Positions 1 to 10,272 are shown, numbered from the stretch's first letter. The stretch is DNA of 64,000 nt from Planctomycetaceae bacterium (GCA_947490615.1 CANLHK010000004.1:124001-188000); one strand, 5' to 3'. Numbers and translations are program-made. Notes: generated by a model from the letters alone, not told the origin.

Positions 1-2
1 AG

Positions 3-1178
3 ATGCCCGCCTACGACCCCTGTGGTGAAGGTGAACACATCTATCTCGGCGTGCAGAAGACCAACATGCCGCACACCGAGATGCTCGGCGTGCTGTGCAG
101 GCATTTCAAGGTGGAGGAATCCGCGGTGGGCTTCGCGGGCATGAAGGATCGCGTCGCGGTCACGCACCAAGCGGTGTCGGTGCATCTTCCTGTCGACCGT
201 CCTATTGGCGAGCTGCGTCACGATCGCCTCGCTGTGCTTTGGACCAAGCGACACACCAACAAATTGCGTCGCGGCCACCTGCGAGGAAATCGCTTCAGCA
301 TCCGCATTCGCGGTGTCGATCCGCTGCAGGTTCGCACCGTCAAGGCGCGCATGGAGCAGCTCGCGGTGCGAGGCGTGCCCGACTACTTCGGTGACCAGCG
401 TTTCGGTTACCGCTTCAACAATCATGTCGTTGGGCGTTTCTATGCGCTCGCGCAGTGGCAGCCGTTGCTCGATGAGATGCTTGGTTCGCGCGGCGCGCCG
501 TTTCCTCCGCACCAACTCGAAGTGCGCGAGCTCTACGACCGCGGCGAGTTTTTGGCGGCGCACGACCTGTGGGGACGCAACGATCAAGCGGAACGCATCG
601 CGTTGCGCGCATTGGCCAAGGGACGAGACGCCGCGGGTGCGATTCGAGCGGTGCCTGCCCACACGCGCAGTTTCTGGATGAGCGCTCTGCAGGCTGCGGT
701 CTACAACCAGACGCTTGGGACGCGCGTGCGCGACGGGACCTTTGACACGGTGCTGCGCGGCGATGTGGCGATGCTCGCGGGCACGAGCTCGATCTTTCCG
801 ATTGCACTCGATGCCTCGGACGCCGAGCTCGCCGAACTGCAAACGCGTTGCGCGGCCTTTGATCTTTCGGCGACGGGACCGATTCCTGGCCCTCGTCTCA
901 CTGGAACGGTGGTGGCGGCAGCGGGTAATCCTGGAGCGATTGAAGAACGCGCTCTCGACGCCTGTGGCGTGACAGCCGACCACTTTGCGCCGCCGCGCCT
1001 TGAAGGTCTCGGTGCTCGCCGGCCGTTGCGCATTGTCATGCGTGATTGGTCGGTCGATGCGGGCGTCGACGAACACGGCGGCTACATCCGTCTCGCATTC
1101 GACCTGCAGAAGGGCGCGTTTGCCACGGTGCTCTGTCGCGAGATCATGGGCGACAGCGCGGGCGTCGAAGAGGGTTGA
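3..1178 (+). CDS. truD: tRNA pseudouridine(13) synthase TruD, 5'-truncated by window edge
   Basis: TruD isomerises U13 of certain tRNAs to pseudouridine. The visible 391 residues contain the family's catalytic block, GFAGMKDRVAVTHQ, with the nucleophilic Asp at residue 49, followed by the GNRFSIRIRGV and VPDYFGDQRFGY blocks that form the rest of the active site and the TRUD insertion domain. Family members normally have some 30-40 more residues before the GEGEHIYL segment, so the real start lies upstream of the window and the ATG at position 3 is internal. It faces the HAD hydrolase gene, the two stop codons being 6 bases apart with no room for a separate terminator. The family assignment is secure; the RNA target is inferred from the family. 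Confidence 0.93.
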   Translation: MPAYDPCGEGEHIYLGVQKTNMPHTEMLGVLCRHFKVEESAVGFAGMKDRVAVTHQAVSVHLPVDRPIGELRHDRLAVLWTKRHTNKLRRGHLRGNRFSIRIRGVDPLQVRTVKARMEQLAVRGVPDYFGDQRFGYRFNNHVVGRFYALAQWQPLLDEMLGSRGAPFPPHQLEVRELYDRGEFLAAHDLWGRNDQAERIALRALAKGRDAAGAIRAVPAHTRSFWMSALQAAVYNQTLGTRVRDGTFDTVLRGDVAMLAGTSSIFPIALDASDAELAELQTRCAAFDLSATGPIPGPRLTGTVVAAAGNPGAIEERALDACGVTADHFAPPRLEGLGARRPLRIVMRDWSVDAGVDEHGGYIRLAFDLQKGAFATVLCREIMGDSAGVEEG

Positions 1179-1184
1179 TCGCGC

Positions 1185-1835
1185 TCAGCAGGCCACGCCG
1201 TGGGCGCGGGCTGCGGCAACGATTTGCGCGGCAGTGTCGCGTTGGTGGTCGATGCGCACGCTGTTCCAACCGCAGGCGCGGGCCGCGGCGCAATTCTCTT
1301 CGATGTCGTCGAGAAAGAGGATCTCGCTTGCAGCGACTCCTGTGGAACGCTCAACGGCGCGATAGATCTCCGCCGACGGCTTCTCGAGCCCGAGCAAGTG
1401 TGACGCGTGTCGATGCTCGATCTCACCAAGCGCGGGCAATTCGATGAGCGCGTCCCAATGGCGATCGTTGGTATTCGAAAGGCACGCGGTGCTCGCGCCC
1501 GCCTTGCGAATAGCGCCAAGACTGCTGGCCACGCCCGGATACTCGCCAACAAGAATCGCGTCGTGCGCGCGCAAGAGCGTGTCGCGATCGATGTGTCGTG
1601 CCAGCGCAGCGTGTGCCGTGTCGAGCCACTGGTTCCAGTCTTGCTCACCGCGCTGGTGACGCGAGGTCGAGAGTCGGAAGTTGTGCATCTCTTCAGGAGA
1701 GATCGATTCCAGCAGGTAGCCAGGCACACCGACGGCGTGCAGCGTTTCGGCCAGCGAGCGCCGAATGCGCACCACGACGCCACCGAGATCCACACAGACG
1801 AGTTTGATGGGTCGCCGCGAAGTCATGCCATACAT
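1185..1835 (-). CDS. HAD-superfamily hydrolase (YihX-like, subfamily IA)
   Basis: A 216-residue protein with all four HAD motifs: motif I VCVDLGGVV (Asp16; the second position is Gly, as in the YihX-type branch with D-L-G), motif II CLSNTN, motif III Lys in LEKPSAEIY, and motif IV FLDDIEEN. The helical segment between motifs I and II fits a C1-type cap of subfamily IA. Such enzymes dephosphorylate small sugar phosphates or nucleotides in the cytoplasm; the substrate cannot be read from sequence. A second ATG at 1826 (MTSRRPIKL) is an equally possible start and would remove three residues. It is transcribed in the same direction as tadA and tatC upstream of it and could be the last gene of that group. 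Confidence 0.85.
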   Translation of the reverse strand: MYGMTSRRPIKLVCVDLGGVVVRIRRSLAETLHAVGVPGYLLESISPEEMHNFRLSTSRHQRGEQDWNQWLDTAHAALARHIDRDTLLRAHDAILVGEYPGVASSLGAIRKAGASTACLSNTNDRHWDALIELPALGEIEHRHASHLLGLEKPSAEIYRAVERSTGVAASEILFLDDIEENCAAARACGWNSVRIDHQRDTAAQIVAAARAHGVAC

Positions 1836-1872
1836 CTCTTGATCGTTGCTGTGGTTCGTTCCCGCGTGCCTC

Positions 1873-2412
1873 TTACGCTGATCGCTTGTGCTTCGCGTCC
1901 TTCAGCAGCTTCTGCTGGGCGCGGCGTTCCTTGAAGAAGGAGCGCAGCAACTCGACGCACCGCGGGGCAAGAACGCCTCCGTGCATTTCGACACGATGAT
2001 TGAGTCGCGCATCACCAGGGATGGAGAAGAGCGTCTCGCAGGCACCAGCCTTGGGATCGGTCGCGCCATAGATCAGTTTGCCGAGCCGCGCGTTCACCAG
2101 TGCGCCTGCGCACATCGGACAGGGCTCAAGCGTGACCGCCATCGAGCAACCCTCAAGGCGCCATTCGCCGAGTCGTTTGCCCGCTTCGCGCATCGCCACG
2201 ATCTCAGCGTGACCCGTGGGGTCCTGGGCTGCTTCGCGGTTGTTCGCCGCTTCGCCGAGAATCTCCTCGCCGCGGTAAATCACCGCAGCAATCGGAATCT
2301 CGCCGTCAAGCGCGGCGCGGCGGGCAAGTTCGATAGCGCGCTCCATCATGCGCACATCGACCTCGCCCACGCCCGCATGTGCTGTTCGCACAAGGCGTAG
2401 GGAGTTCATCAT
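1873..2412 (-). CDS. tadA: tRNA-specific adenosine deaminase TadA
   Basis: Deaminates the wobble adenosine (A34) of tRNA-Arg to inosine. The zinc site is complete: GHAEIVAM supplies His68 and the proton-shuttling Glu70, and PCPMCAGA supplies Cys98 and Cys101. The C-terminal helix (FFKERRAQQKLL) is typical of TadA and helps bind the tRNA. I take the ATG at 2412 as the start because family N-termini begin shortly before the MERAIELARRA helix. The frame stays open to a GTG at 2511 that overlaps the tatC stop as GTGA, which would add 33 basic residues and couple translation to tatC. Neither start has a clear Shine-Dalgarno sequence, so the start is uncertain while the identity is not. Confidence 0.93.
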   Translation of the reverse strand: MMNSLRLVRTAHAGVGEVDVRMMERAIELARRAALDGEIPIAAVIYRGEEILGEAANNREAAQDPTGHAEIVAMREAGKRLGEWRLEGCSMAVTLEPCPMCAGALVNARLGKLIYGATDPKAGACETLFSIPGDARLNHRVEMHGGVLAPRCVELLRSFFKERRAQQKLLKDAKHKRSA

Positions 2413-2507
2413 TCGTTTTCGTCTACGGACTAGACGCGACAACGCGAGGCTGGCGCGCCAATCTTTCAACGACCCTCGATGCACTACTCGGTCACCCATG
2501 CGGCGGA

Positions 2508-3713
2508 TCACGACGATCCGCCTCGGGTACTTGGGTCATCGTCATTTGAATCCTGCCCATGCCAATCATCTGGCTCTTCTGGACGCCAACCGGCCCTTGG
2601 TTGGTCGGTCTGTGTGGTCTGCGCGGATGGCCGCGCCGTTCCGCGGACCGAGAACACCCGTCCCTGCGAGACTTTGCTGGCTGGAACCACCAAGAGCAGC
2701 ACAATGCCAAACTCGTAGAGCGCCCAAAGCGGCCCAAGAAGCAGCAACATCGAGGTCACATCGGGTGGCGTCACGATCGCTGCGATGATCGCCATGATGA
2801 ACACCGCCCAGCGACGCTTCTTACGGAGCATGGTCGGATTCACGATGCCCACCCAACCCAAGAGGAGGATGACGACGGGCATCTGGAACGCCACCACAGA
2901 GCCCGCGAGCAACAACAGTGTGAAGCTGATGTATTCGCTCAGGCGGTAAACCTGCGAAACGCCGCCGAGCGCAGCGAGCGGGATTTCCAGCACCTGCAGC
3001 TGCGGCGTCAACGAGGTCGTCGGCTGCGTGATGAACGACGAGACATCGGTGGCGAGATCGAGCACAGCGTTCGTGGAGATCGTCCGCACGGGAATCGCAA
3101 TGCGCAGCACTTGATCGGTCGAAGAAATCCACGCTTCGCCAGGTTGTGGCGCGACAGGATCCGTGTCGACAATGGGGAACGCGAGTGGCGCTGGTGCGGC
3201 AGCGGGATCGGTCGACACCACGGGTGGCGGCGGCGCATCAAAGGTCCGCGGACGCGCCGACCCGTAACTCACCATGAAGAGCAAGGTGAACGGGAGCAAG
3301 ATCCAATAGAAGAGCGCGATGCCGCAGAAGGTCAGGACCGACGAGAGCGGCGAGAGGAAGTAGACATAGCGGCGCTCGTGAATATGGAGGCCTGGCTCGA
3401 TGAACTTCCAGAGTTGGAAGAGCAGCCACGGCGCCGACAACGCGAGCGCCGCAATCACCGACAGTTTCATGTCGGTGGTAAACACCTCAGCAGGGGAGAG
3501 CGCCTGGATCTGCACGGTCTGACCGTTGGCGCGCAGTGCTGCAAACAGCGGCGCGACGAGGATGTCGCGGATGTAAGGCGCTACGAAGAAGAGCCCAATC
3601 GAAAGTGGAAGCGGAACGATGAGCGCCTTGAACACGCGACCGCGCAGTTCATGCAAGTGCTCGCCGAAGCTCATCGAACCGGACTCAGAGGCGGGCTGAT
3701 CGCGTGGGGACAT
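2508..3713 (-). CDS. tatC: Twin-arginine translocase subunit TatC with a periplasmic insert
   Basis: TatC is the membrane receptor for twin-arginine signal peptides on folded exported proteins. The N-terminus MSFGEHLHELR and the WKFIEPGLHIHERR segment (the conserved glutamate of the first cytoplasmic loop) are the signal-peptide recognition features. Six membrane segments can be placed. The protein is 401 residues, well above the usual 240-260: roughly residues 152-258 form a Pro/Ala-rich insert after the third membrane helix, on the periplasmic side. The start at 3713 is preferred because an in-frame upstream start would run through the putative promoter; a TACACT hexamer ends 11 bases before it. 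Likely clients in this window include ActB, which has a Tat-like RR motif. No tatA/tatB is present here. Confidence 0.93.
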   Translation of the reverse strand: MSPRDQPASESGSMSFGEHLHELRGRVFKALIVPLPLSIGLFFVAPYIRDILVAPLFAALRANGQTVQIQALSPAEVFTTDMKLSVIAALALSAPWLLFQLWKFIEPGLHIHERRYVYFLSPLSSVLTFCGIALFYWILLPFTLLFMVSYGSARPRTFDAPPPPVVSTDPAAAPAPLAFPIVDTDPVAPQPGEAWISSTDQVLRIAIPVRTISTNAVLDLATDVSSFITQPTTSLTPQLQVLEIPLAALGGVSQVYRLSEYISFTLLLLAGSVVAFQMPVVILLLGWVGIVNPTMLRKKRRWAVFIMAIIAAIVTPPDVTSMLLLLGPLWALYEFGIVLLLVVPASKVSQGRVFSVRGTARPSAQTTQTDQPRAGWRPEEPDDWHGQDSNDDDPSTRGGSS

Positions 3714-3723
3714 TGGGGTGGCG

Positions 3724-3729
3724 AGTGTA
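3724..3729 (-). promoter_or_regulatory. Putative -10 hexamer for tatC
   Basis: TACACT on the minus strand, separated from the tatC ATG at 3713 by 10 bases. If transcription starts about 7 bases after the hexamer, the leader would be only about 3-4 nucleotides. No recognisable -35 element is seen. It sits back to back with the putative tatD-family -10 at 3784-3789. Confidence 0.4.
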
Positions 3730-3783
3730 CGGCGCGGGATCGGAACGGCCGTTGGGCTCGGACCTTCCGAGCCGCCGACCGAG

Positions 3784-3789
3784 TACGCT
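3784..3789 (+). promoter_or_regulatory. Putative -10 hexamer for leaderless TatD-family mRNA
   Basis: TACGCT followed by exactly six bases and then the GTG at 3796 that begins the conserved VIDTHCHL of the TatD-family protein. This geometry puts the expected transcription start on the first base of the start codon. The same spacing recurs before at least three other genes in this window. No Shine-Dalgarno sequence is present, which fits a leaderless message. Confidence 0.5.
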
Positions 3790-3795
3790 CTCTCG

Positions 3796-4584
3796 GTGAT
3801 CGACACGCACTGCCATCTGACTTTCCCGGATTATCAAGGCCTGGTGGGTTCGGTCCTCGCCGCGGCGCGTGAGGTCGGGGTCTTTGGGGCCATCACGATC
3901 TCCACCACGACCGCGGATGCGCGCCGCGCGCTGACCCTCGCCAAGGAACACAGCGACCTCTGGTCGAGTGCTGGCGTGCACCCGCTCTATGCCGACCAAC
4001 CCATCGATTGGGCTGAGATGCGCGCCGTGGGGCTTGATCCCAAGTGTGTCGCGTGGGGAGAGCTCGGACTCGATCGTCACTACAGCGATCCTCCGCAGGA
4101 ACTCCAGCGTGCGGTGCTTGAGGAGCAACTGGCACATCTCAAGGCGTGGCGGAGCGAGGACGCTCAACTCAACAAGCCCATCGTCGTGCATTGCCGCGAT
4201 GCGTTTGCGGAGCTCATCCCCATCTTGCGCGCGAGCGGACTTCCTGCGGAGCGATTCGTCTTTCATTGCTTCACCGCCGGAAGTGCCGAGATTCGGCAAG
4301 TGCTTGATTTCGGCGCGTTCGTGAGCTTTACGGGGGTGGTGACCTTTCGAAAGGCCACGGCCACGCGTGAGGCGGCGCGCCTCGTTCCACACGATCGCGT
4401 CATGGTCGAAACTGACGCGCCGTTCCTCACGCCTGAACCGCATCGGACCGTGCGACCCAATGAGCCGCGCTTCGTGGTTCATGTCGCCGATGCTCTTGCT
4501 GAACTGTGGGGTCGCGATCGCGTCGAGGTCGCCGCGCTCCTCGATCGCAACGCGCGCGCGTTCTTCAAGCTCCCCTCGAGTTGA
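3796..4584 (+). CDS. TatD-family metal-dependent hydrolase (DNase)
   Basis: A 262-residue TIM-barrel hydrolase of the TatD/YcfH family, which act as metal-dependent 3'-5' exonucleases. Metal ligands are visible in order: DTHCHL at the very N-terminus, GVHP, the Glu of WGELGLD, HCRD, HCF, and ETDAPFL near the C-terminus. The frame is open upstream to a GTG at 3718, but the family starts directly with the HxH motif, and the GTG at 3796 has a TACGCT hexamer six bases before it, so I choose 3796. It diverges from tatC. The old link of TatD to protein export is not well supported for the family, so neighbourhood alone should not be read as a Tat function. Confidence 0.92.
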   Translation: MIDTHCHLTFPDYQGLVGSVLAAAREVGVFGAITISTTTADARRALTLAKEHSDLWSSAGVHPLYADQPIDWAEMRAVGLDPKCVAWGELGLDRHYSDPPQELQRAVLEEQLAHLKAWRSEDAQLNKPIVVHCRDAFAELIPILRASGLPAERFVFHCFTAGSAEIRQVLDFGAFVSFTGVVTFRKATATREAARLVPHDRVMVETDAPFLTPEPHRTVRPNEPRFVVHVADALAELWGRDRVEVAALLDRNARAFFKLPSS

Positions 4585-4801
4585 ACTTGAGCATCTCCCT
4601 GGGGTGTGGTCCTAGAACTTGAGATACTTGAGGATGCGCCGTTTGACGACTCGCAGGCGAGCATTTACGATGGCGGTTTGGACTTCGTGAAATTTGGCAC
4701 GAAGTCGTCCTTGCAGTTTTGCTGCGGACCTCGATGTCCGCGATTCACCAGTCTCCGACCGTTTTCGTCAGGCACCGACAGTCCACGGAGTGCATCACGC
4801 G

Positions 4802-5455
4802 ATGAGCAGGTTTCTCTTCCCGAGGTGGTCGAACCTCTTGCTTCCGACCATCATCCTCGCCGCCACGACGATTCCGGTCTACGCGCTGTTTTTTGTCGCC
4901 TACGGCTTCAGCCCGAAGACGCTCGATGTTGGATACCAGCCCACGCAAGTTGTTCCGTACAGCCACGCGCTGCACGCGGGCGAGCTCGGCCTTGATTGCC
5001 GCTACTGCCACATCTCGGTGGAGAAGGCCGCGCACGCGTCGGTTCCTGCAACGCAGACTTGCATGAACTGCCACACGCTGATTCGTCCCGACAGTCCGAA
5101 GCTCGCCAAGGTGAAGGAGAGTTTCACCACGGGACTTCCCGTGCAGTGGACGCGCATTCACAAGCTTCCCGAGTACGCGTACTTCAACCACAGCGCCCAT
5201 GTGAGCCGCGGCATCGGTTGCGTGTCCTGCCACGGACGCATCGACAAGATGGAGATCGTCTACCAGAACTCTCCGCTCTCGATGGGCTGGTGCATCGAGT
5301 GTCACCGCAACCCCGATGTGAACTTGCGCCCGACCTCCGAGATCACCAATCTCGCGTTTGACGGCACGACTGAACTCAGCGTGGACGAGCGCGCGGTGCT
5401 CAAAGACAAGTTCCACATCAAGCCGAGCGATGACTGCTCGACTTGCCATCGCTGA
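4802..5455 (+). CDS. actA: Alternative complex III subunit ActA (pentaheme cytochrome c)
   Basis: First gene of the respiratory operon. The 217-residue protein has one N-terminal membrane anchor (about residues 9-30) and then five CxxCH heme c motifs in order: CRYCH, CMNCH, CVSCH, CIECH and CSTCH. This is the heme count and order of ActA, which passes electrons from the iron-sulfur subunit towards the periplasmic electron acceptor in alternative complex III, a quinol oxidising complex unrelated to bc1. The ATG at 4802 is chosen because it begins the membrane anchor; a GGAG lies about 10 bases before it. It is followed by actB after a gap filled with tandem 11-bp repeats. The 217 bases before it hold no gene I can support. 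Confidence 0.93.
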   Translation: MSRFLFPRWSNLLLPTIILAATTIPVYALFFVAYGFSPKTLDVGYQPTQVVPYSHALHAGELGLDCRYCHISVEKAAHASVPATQTCMNCHTLIRPDSPKLAKVKESFTTGLPVQWTRIHKLPEYAYFNHSAHVSRGIGCVSCHGRIDKMEIVYQNSPLSMGWCIECHRNPDVNLRPTSEITNLAFDGTTELSVDERAVLKDKFHIKPSDDCSTCHR

Positions 5456-5470
5456 TCGCGCTCGACCACA

Positions 5471-5514
5471 GGATTTCGCCAGGTATTCGCCAGGATTTCG
5501 CCAGGTTTTCGCAA
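5471..5514 (+). repeat. Four tandem 11-bp repeats between actA and actB
   Basis: Four head-to-tail copies of an 11-base unit, consensus GGWTTTCGCCA: copies begin at 5471, 5482, 5493 and 5504, the last being degenerate at its end (GGTTTTCGCAA). The array fills nearly all of the space between the actA stop (5455) and the actB start (5521). The frame of actB is open through it, but nothing suggests it is translated. Confidence 0.9.
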
Positions 5515-5520
5515 GGGACC

Positions 5521-8500
5521 ATGATGCACGAATCGATGCACGAATCATCCAAGGGCTCCGACACGGGTTCCGACACGAGCTGCGCCAGCGACAGGAACGA
5601 CGCGAGTGTTTCCTTTCCTCGCGCGGAGTACTGGCGCAGCGCGGAGGACCTCGAGAAGACTCCTGAGTTCCGCACACTCATGGCCCAAGAGTTCGGCCCC
5701 AAGGCGCAAGAACTCGCCTCAGGCGAAGAACGCCGCACCTTCATCAAGTTGATGGGTGCAGGCTTCGCACTCGCTGGCCTCGCCGCATGCCGTCGTTGGC
5801 CTGACACCAAGATCGTTCCCTTCGCGCAAGGTCAAACGGGTCGCACCATGGGTGTGCCCGTGGACTACGCGACCTGTGTCGAGATCGCTGGTATCGCGTG
5901 GCCCGTGCTCGCCAAGAGCTACGACGGCCGACCGATCAAGCTCGACGGCAACGCGGCGCTTCCCTTTGCTGGCGGTTCCAACGCCATCATCCAAGCGCGC
6001 GTGCTCGAGCTCTATGACCCTGATCGCAGCCGCTCGGTGACGAAGCAGGGACAAGCAAGTTCGTGGACGGCGTTTGCGGGTTGGTGCGCCGAGATCGCCA
6101 AGCAGCACAAGGCTGATGCAGGCGCTGGTCTGGCCGTGCTCGCCGACGACACGATGAGTCCAACGCAAGAGGACATGAAGCTGCGATTCCTCGCGGCCTA
6201 TCCGAAGGCGCGCTGGGCTTCCTACAACGCGATGGCTTGTGACGCCTGCGTCGACGCAGGTCGCGCTGCGTTTGGTGCGCCGTTGGTGGCGATTCCCGCG
6301 CTCGATGCAGCGAAAGTCGTGCTCGTCCTCGACGCGGATCTCTTCGGTTGCCCCGCCACAGGTGTGGCGCACGCACGCGCGTGGGCCAAGGGCCGTCGCA
6401 TCGAAGAGTCCGACGCCGCCAAGCAAACGCAGTCGCGCATGTATGTCGCAGAGCCGTCGGTGTCGGTCACGGGTATGAGCGCCGATGAGCGGTTGGCCAT
6501 GCGACGCAGCGACATCGGTCTGCTCGCCGCGATGGTCGCGAAGGAACTCGGCGTGACCTCAGGCGAAGCACTCGCGTCGCACTCGCGCGCTGGAGCGCTT
6601 CTCGATGCACACGCCAAGGAAGTCGTGGCGCAACTCGTCGCCGACCTCAAGGCCGCAGGCGCACACGCGCTCGTGGTCGCGGGTCCGATGCAAGATCCCG
6701 CGACGATCGCGCTCGCTGCAGCGATGAACGAGAAGCTTGGATGCGTGGGCACCACGGTGTCGTACGCAGCAGGGCCCGCTTCTGGTGGTGTGGCGCAACT
6801 CAAGGAACTCGCTGACGCACTGCATGGTGGCGGCGTCGAGACGCTCGTCATCCTCGGCGGCAATCCTGTCTACGACGCGCCAGCGGATCTCGATTTCGCG
6901 GGCAAGATGTCCAAGGCCAAGGCCGTGGCGCATCTCTCGTTCTACGCGAACGAGACGAGCAAGTCTTCCGCGTGCACTTGGCATGTTGCTGCAGCACACA
7001 GCCTCGAGAGTTGGGGCGATGGCCGCGCACTCGATGGTTCGATTGTGGTGCAGCAGCCGTTGATTTTGCCCTTGATGGATGTCGAGCAGGGCGGACGCAA
7101 TGCTCTTGAAGTGCTCGCACTGCTCACGGGCGACGATCAAGTCTCGAGCTACTCCATCGTGCGTCGCGCGCACATGAAGACGAGCGGACTGTCGGGCACC
7201 GCGTTTGAAGCGTGGTGGCGTCAGAATCTCGACCGCGGGTACCTCGAAGGCACCGCGATGAAGGCCGCCGCTGCACCAGCAGTGAACGCCACTGGAGTGG
7301 CGGGACTCTGCACGACTGCCGCTGCGGCGCTCGCCAGCGCAGACGCGATGGAAGTCGCGTTCTTGTTCGATGCGAAGGTCGGCGATGGTCGCTTTGGCAA
7401 TCTCGGATGGCTGCAAGAGCTGCCCGAACCTGCCACCAAGATCACTTGGGACAACGCGCTTCTCTTCGCGCCCGCCACGGCGCGCAAGCTCGGTCTCGCC
7501 AACGGCGATCTCGTGAAGGTCACCGGCAACGGCGCGTCGATCGAAGCAGCAGCGTGGACGCTTCCCGGTCACGCCGAAGGTTGCGCGTCGATCGCACTCG
7601 GCTACGGTCGCGGTGAAGCAGGTGGACGCATCGCCAACGGCGCGGGCTTCAATGCGTATCCGTTGCGCACGAGTGCATCGTTGGGTCTCGCGAAGGCCTC
7701 GGTCTCGAAGTCGAGCGGCAGCTACCCCTTCGCGCACACGCAAGACCATGGTGTCGCCGACGCGCTGATTCCTGGTGTTCCGTCCGACGGCATTCAAGAG
7801 CGACTGCCAGGCCTCATCCGCGAGTCGTCGCTGGCGAACTACAAGTCGCATCCCGACTTTGCCCGTCACGGCAAGGGCATTCCCCATGTGGCGCATCGGC
7901 TCTCGATGTTCGAAGAGACCAGCCTCGATGGTGCGCGTCATCGTTGGGCGCTCTCGATCGATCTCACGAGTTGCACAGGTTGCAGCGCGTGCGTCGTCGC
8001 GTGCCAAGCGGAAAACAATGTTCCCATCGTCGGCAAGGCGATGGTGCTGCGCGGCCGCGAAATGCACTGGATTCGCATCGATCGCTACTTCCGCGGTGGC
8101 ACCAGCGATGCGCCTGCGGGCTTTGCGGTGCAACCAGTCTCCTGCATGCACTGCGAGAACGCGCCGTGCGAGCAAGTCTGCCCCGTCGCGGCGACCACGC
8201 ACGACGAGCAGGGCATCAATGTCATGATCTACAACCGCTGCATTGGCACGCGCTACTGCAGCAACAACTGCCCCTACAAGGTGCGACGCTTCAACTTCTT
8301 CGACTACCAGAGGCGTGAGCCGAGTCGTGAAGAGGGCTTCGTGAAAGTGCAGCCGAGCTACTACAACTCGGTGCTCGACGATCACGATCCGATCACCGAC
8401 AACCCCGCGGGTTGGTCGCGCATGCAATTCAATCCAGAGGTCACCGTGCGCTCGCGCGGCGTCATGGAGAAGTGCTCGTTCTGCATGCAGCGCATCGCTG

Positions 8501-8826
8501 ACGCCAAGATCCGCGCCAAGAACGCGTGGGCCAAGGCTGGCGGCGTCGAGAGCGGCAAGCCCGACTGGGCCATCGAAGATGGCGCCGTCGTCACCGCGTG
8601 CCAGCAGGCATGCCCGACGCAGGCGATTGTCTTTGGCGATCTCAACGATCCCAAGAGCCGCGTCGCAGCACTCACCAAGAGCAAGCTCAGCTACGAACTG
8701 CTTGAGGAACTCAACACGAAGCCGCGCGTGCGCTACCTCGCCCGCGTCAAGAACCCAGCGCTCGATCACTCACACGACGACCACGGCCACGACCATGGCG
8801 ACGACCACGGCCACAGCCACGCCTGA
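5521..8826 (+). CDS. actB: Alternative complex III subunit ActB (molybdopterin-like plus iron-sulfur domains)
   Basis: A 1101-residue fusion of a cofactor-less molybdopterin-oxidoreductase-like domain and an iron-sulfur domain, the electron-wiring subunit of alternative complex III. A Tat-like motif, ERRTFIKLMGAG (Arg71-Arg72), lies well inside the N-terminus. From residue 818 the ferredoxin-like cysteine groups follow: CTGCSACVVAC, CMHCENAPCEQVCP, CIGTRYCSNNCP, CSFCMQ and CQQACP, enough for three [4Fe-4S] clusters and one [3Fe-4S] cluster as in the family. The last ~20 residues are almost all His and Asp (HSHDDHGHDHGDDHGHSHA). ATG 5521 is chosen; the reading frame opens earlier through the 11-bp repeats. 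Codons 2-15 and shortly after show two 12-bp tandem duplications. Confidence 0.93.
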   Translation: MMHESMHESSKGSDTGSDTSCASDRNDASVSFPRAEYWRSAEDLEKTPEFRTLMAQEFGPKAQELASGEERRTFIKLMGAGFALAGLAACRRWPDTKIVPFAQGQTGRTMGVPVDYATCVEIAGIAWPVLAKSYDGRPIKLDGNAALPFAGGSNAIIQARVLELYDPDRSRSVTKQGQASSWTAFAGWCAEIAKQHKADAGAGLAVLADDTMSPTQEDMKLRFLAAYPKARWASYNAMACDACVDAGRAAFGAPLVAIPALDAAKVVLVLDADLFGCPATGVAHARAWAKGRRIEESDAAKQTQSRMYVAEPSVSVTGMSADERLAMRRSDIGLLAAMVAKELGVTSGEALASHSRAGALLDAHAKEVVAQLVADLKAAGAHALVVAGPMQDPATIALAAAMNEKLGCVGTTVSYAAGPASGGVAQLKELADALHGGGVETLVILGGNPVYDAPADLDFAGKMSKAKAVAHLSFYANETSKSSACTWHVAAAHSLESWGDGRALDGSIVVQQPLILPLMDVEQGGRNALEVLALLTGDDQVSSYSIVRRAHMKTSGLSGTAFEAWWRQNLDRGYLEGTAMKAAAAPAVNATGVAGLCTTAAAALASADAMEVAFLFDAKVGDGRFGNLGWLQELPEPATKITWDNALLFAPATARKLGLANGDLVKVTGNGASIEAAAWTLPGHAEGCASIALGYGRGEAGGRIANGAGFNAYPLRTSASLGLAKASVSKSSGSYPFAHTQDHGVADALIPGVPSDGIQERLPGLIRESSLANYKSHPDFARHGKGIPHVAHRLSMFEETSLDGARHRWALSIDLTSCTGCSACVVACQAENNVPIVGKAMVLRGREMHWIRIDRYFRGGTSDAPAGFAVQPVSCMHCENAPCEQVCPVAATTHDEQGINVMIYNRCIGTRYCSNNCPYKVRRFNFFDYQRREPSREEGFVKVQPSYYNSVLDDHDPITDNPAGWSRMQFNPEVTVRSRGVMEKCSFCMQRIADAKIRAKNAWAKAGGVESGKPDWAIEDGAVVTACQQACPTQAIVFGDLNDPKSRVAALTKSKLSYELLEELNTKPRVRYLARVKNPALDHSHDDHGHDHGDDHGHSHA

Positions 8827-8841
8827 TTTCCGAGCGCAACC

Positions 8842-10269
<1,428 letters not shown>

Positions 10270-10272
<3 letters not shown>

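Noticed and set aside
2559-3872. 437-codon open frame antisense to tatC
   Set aside because: Charged, low-complexity translation with many Arg, His and Glu, typical of an antisense shadow; tatC has clear conserved motifs.
6559-8769. 736-codon open frame antisense to actB
   Set aside because: It lies wholly inside the conserved actB gene on the opposite strand. In high-G+C DNA with G/C at third positions, antisense frames are commonly open, and its translation shows no domain.
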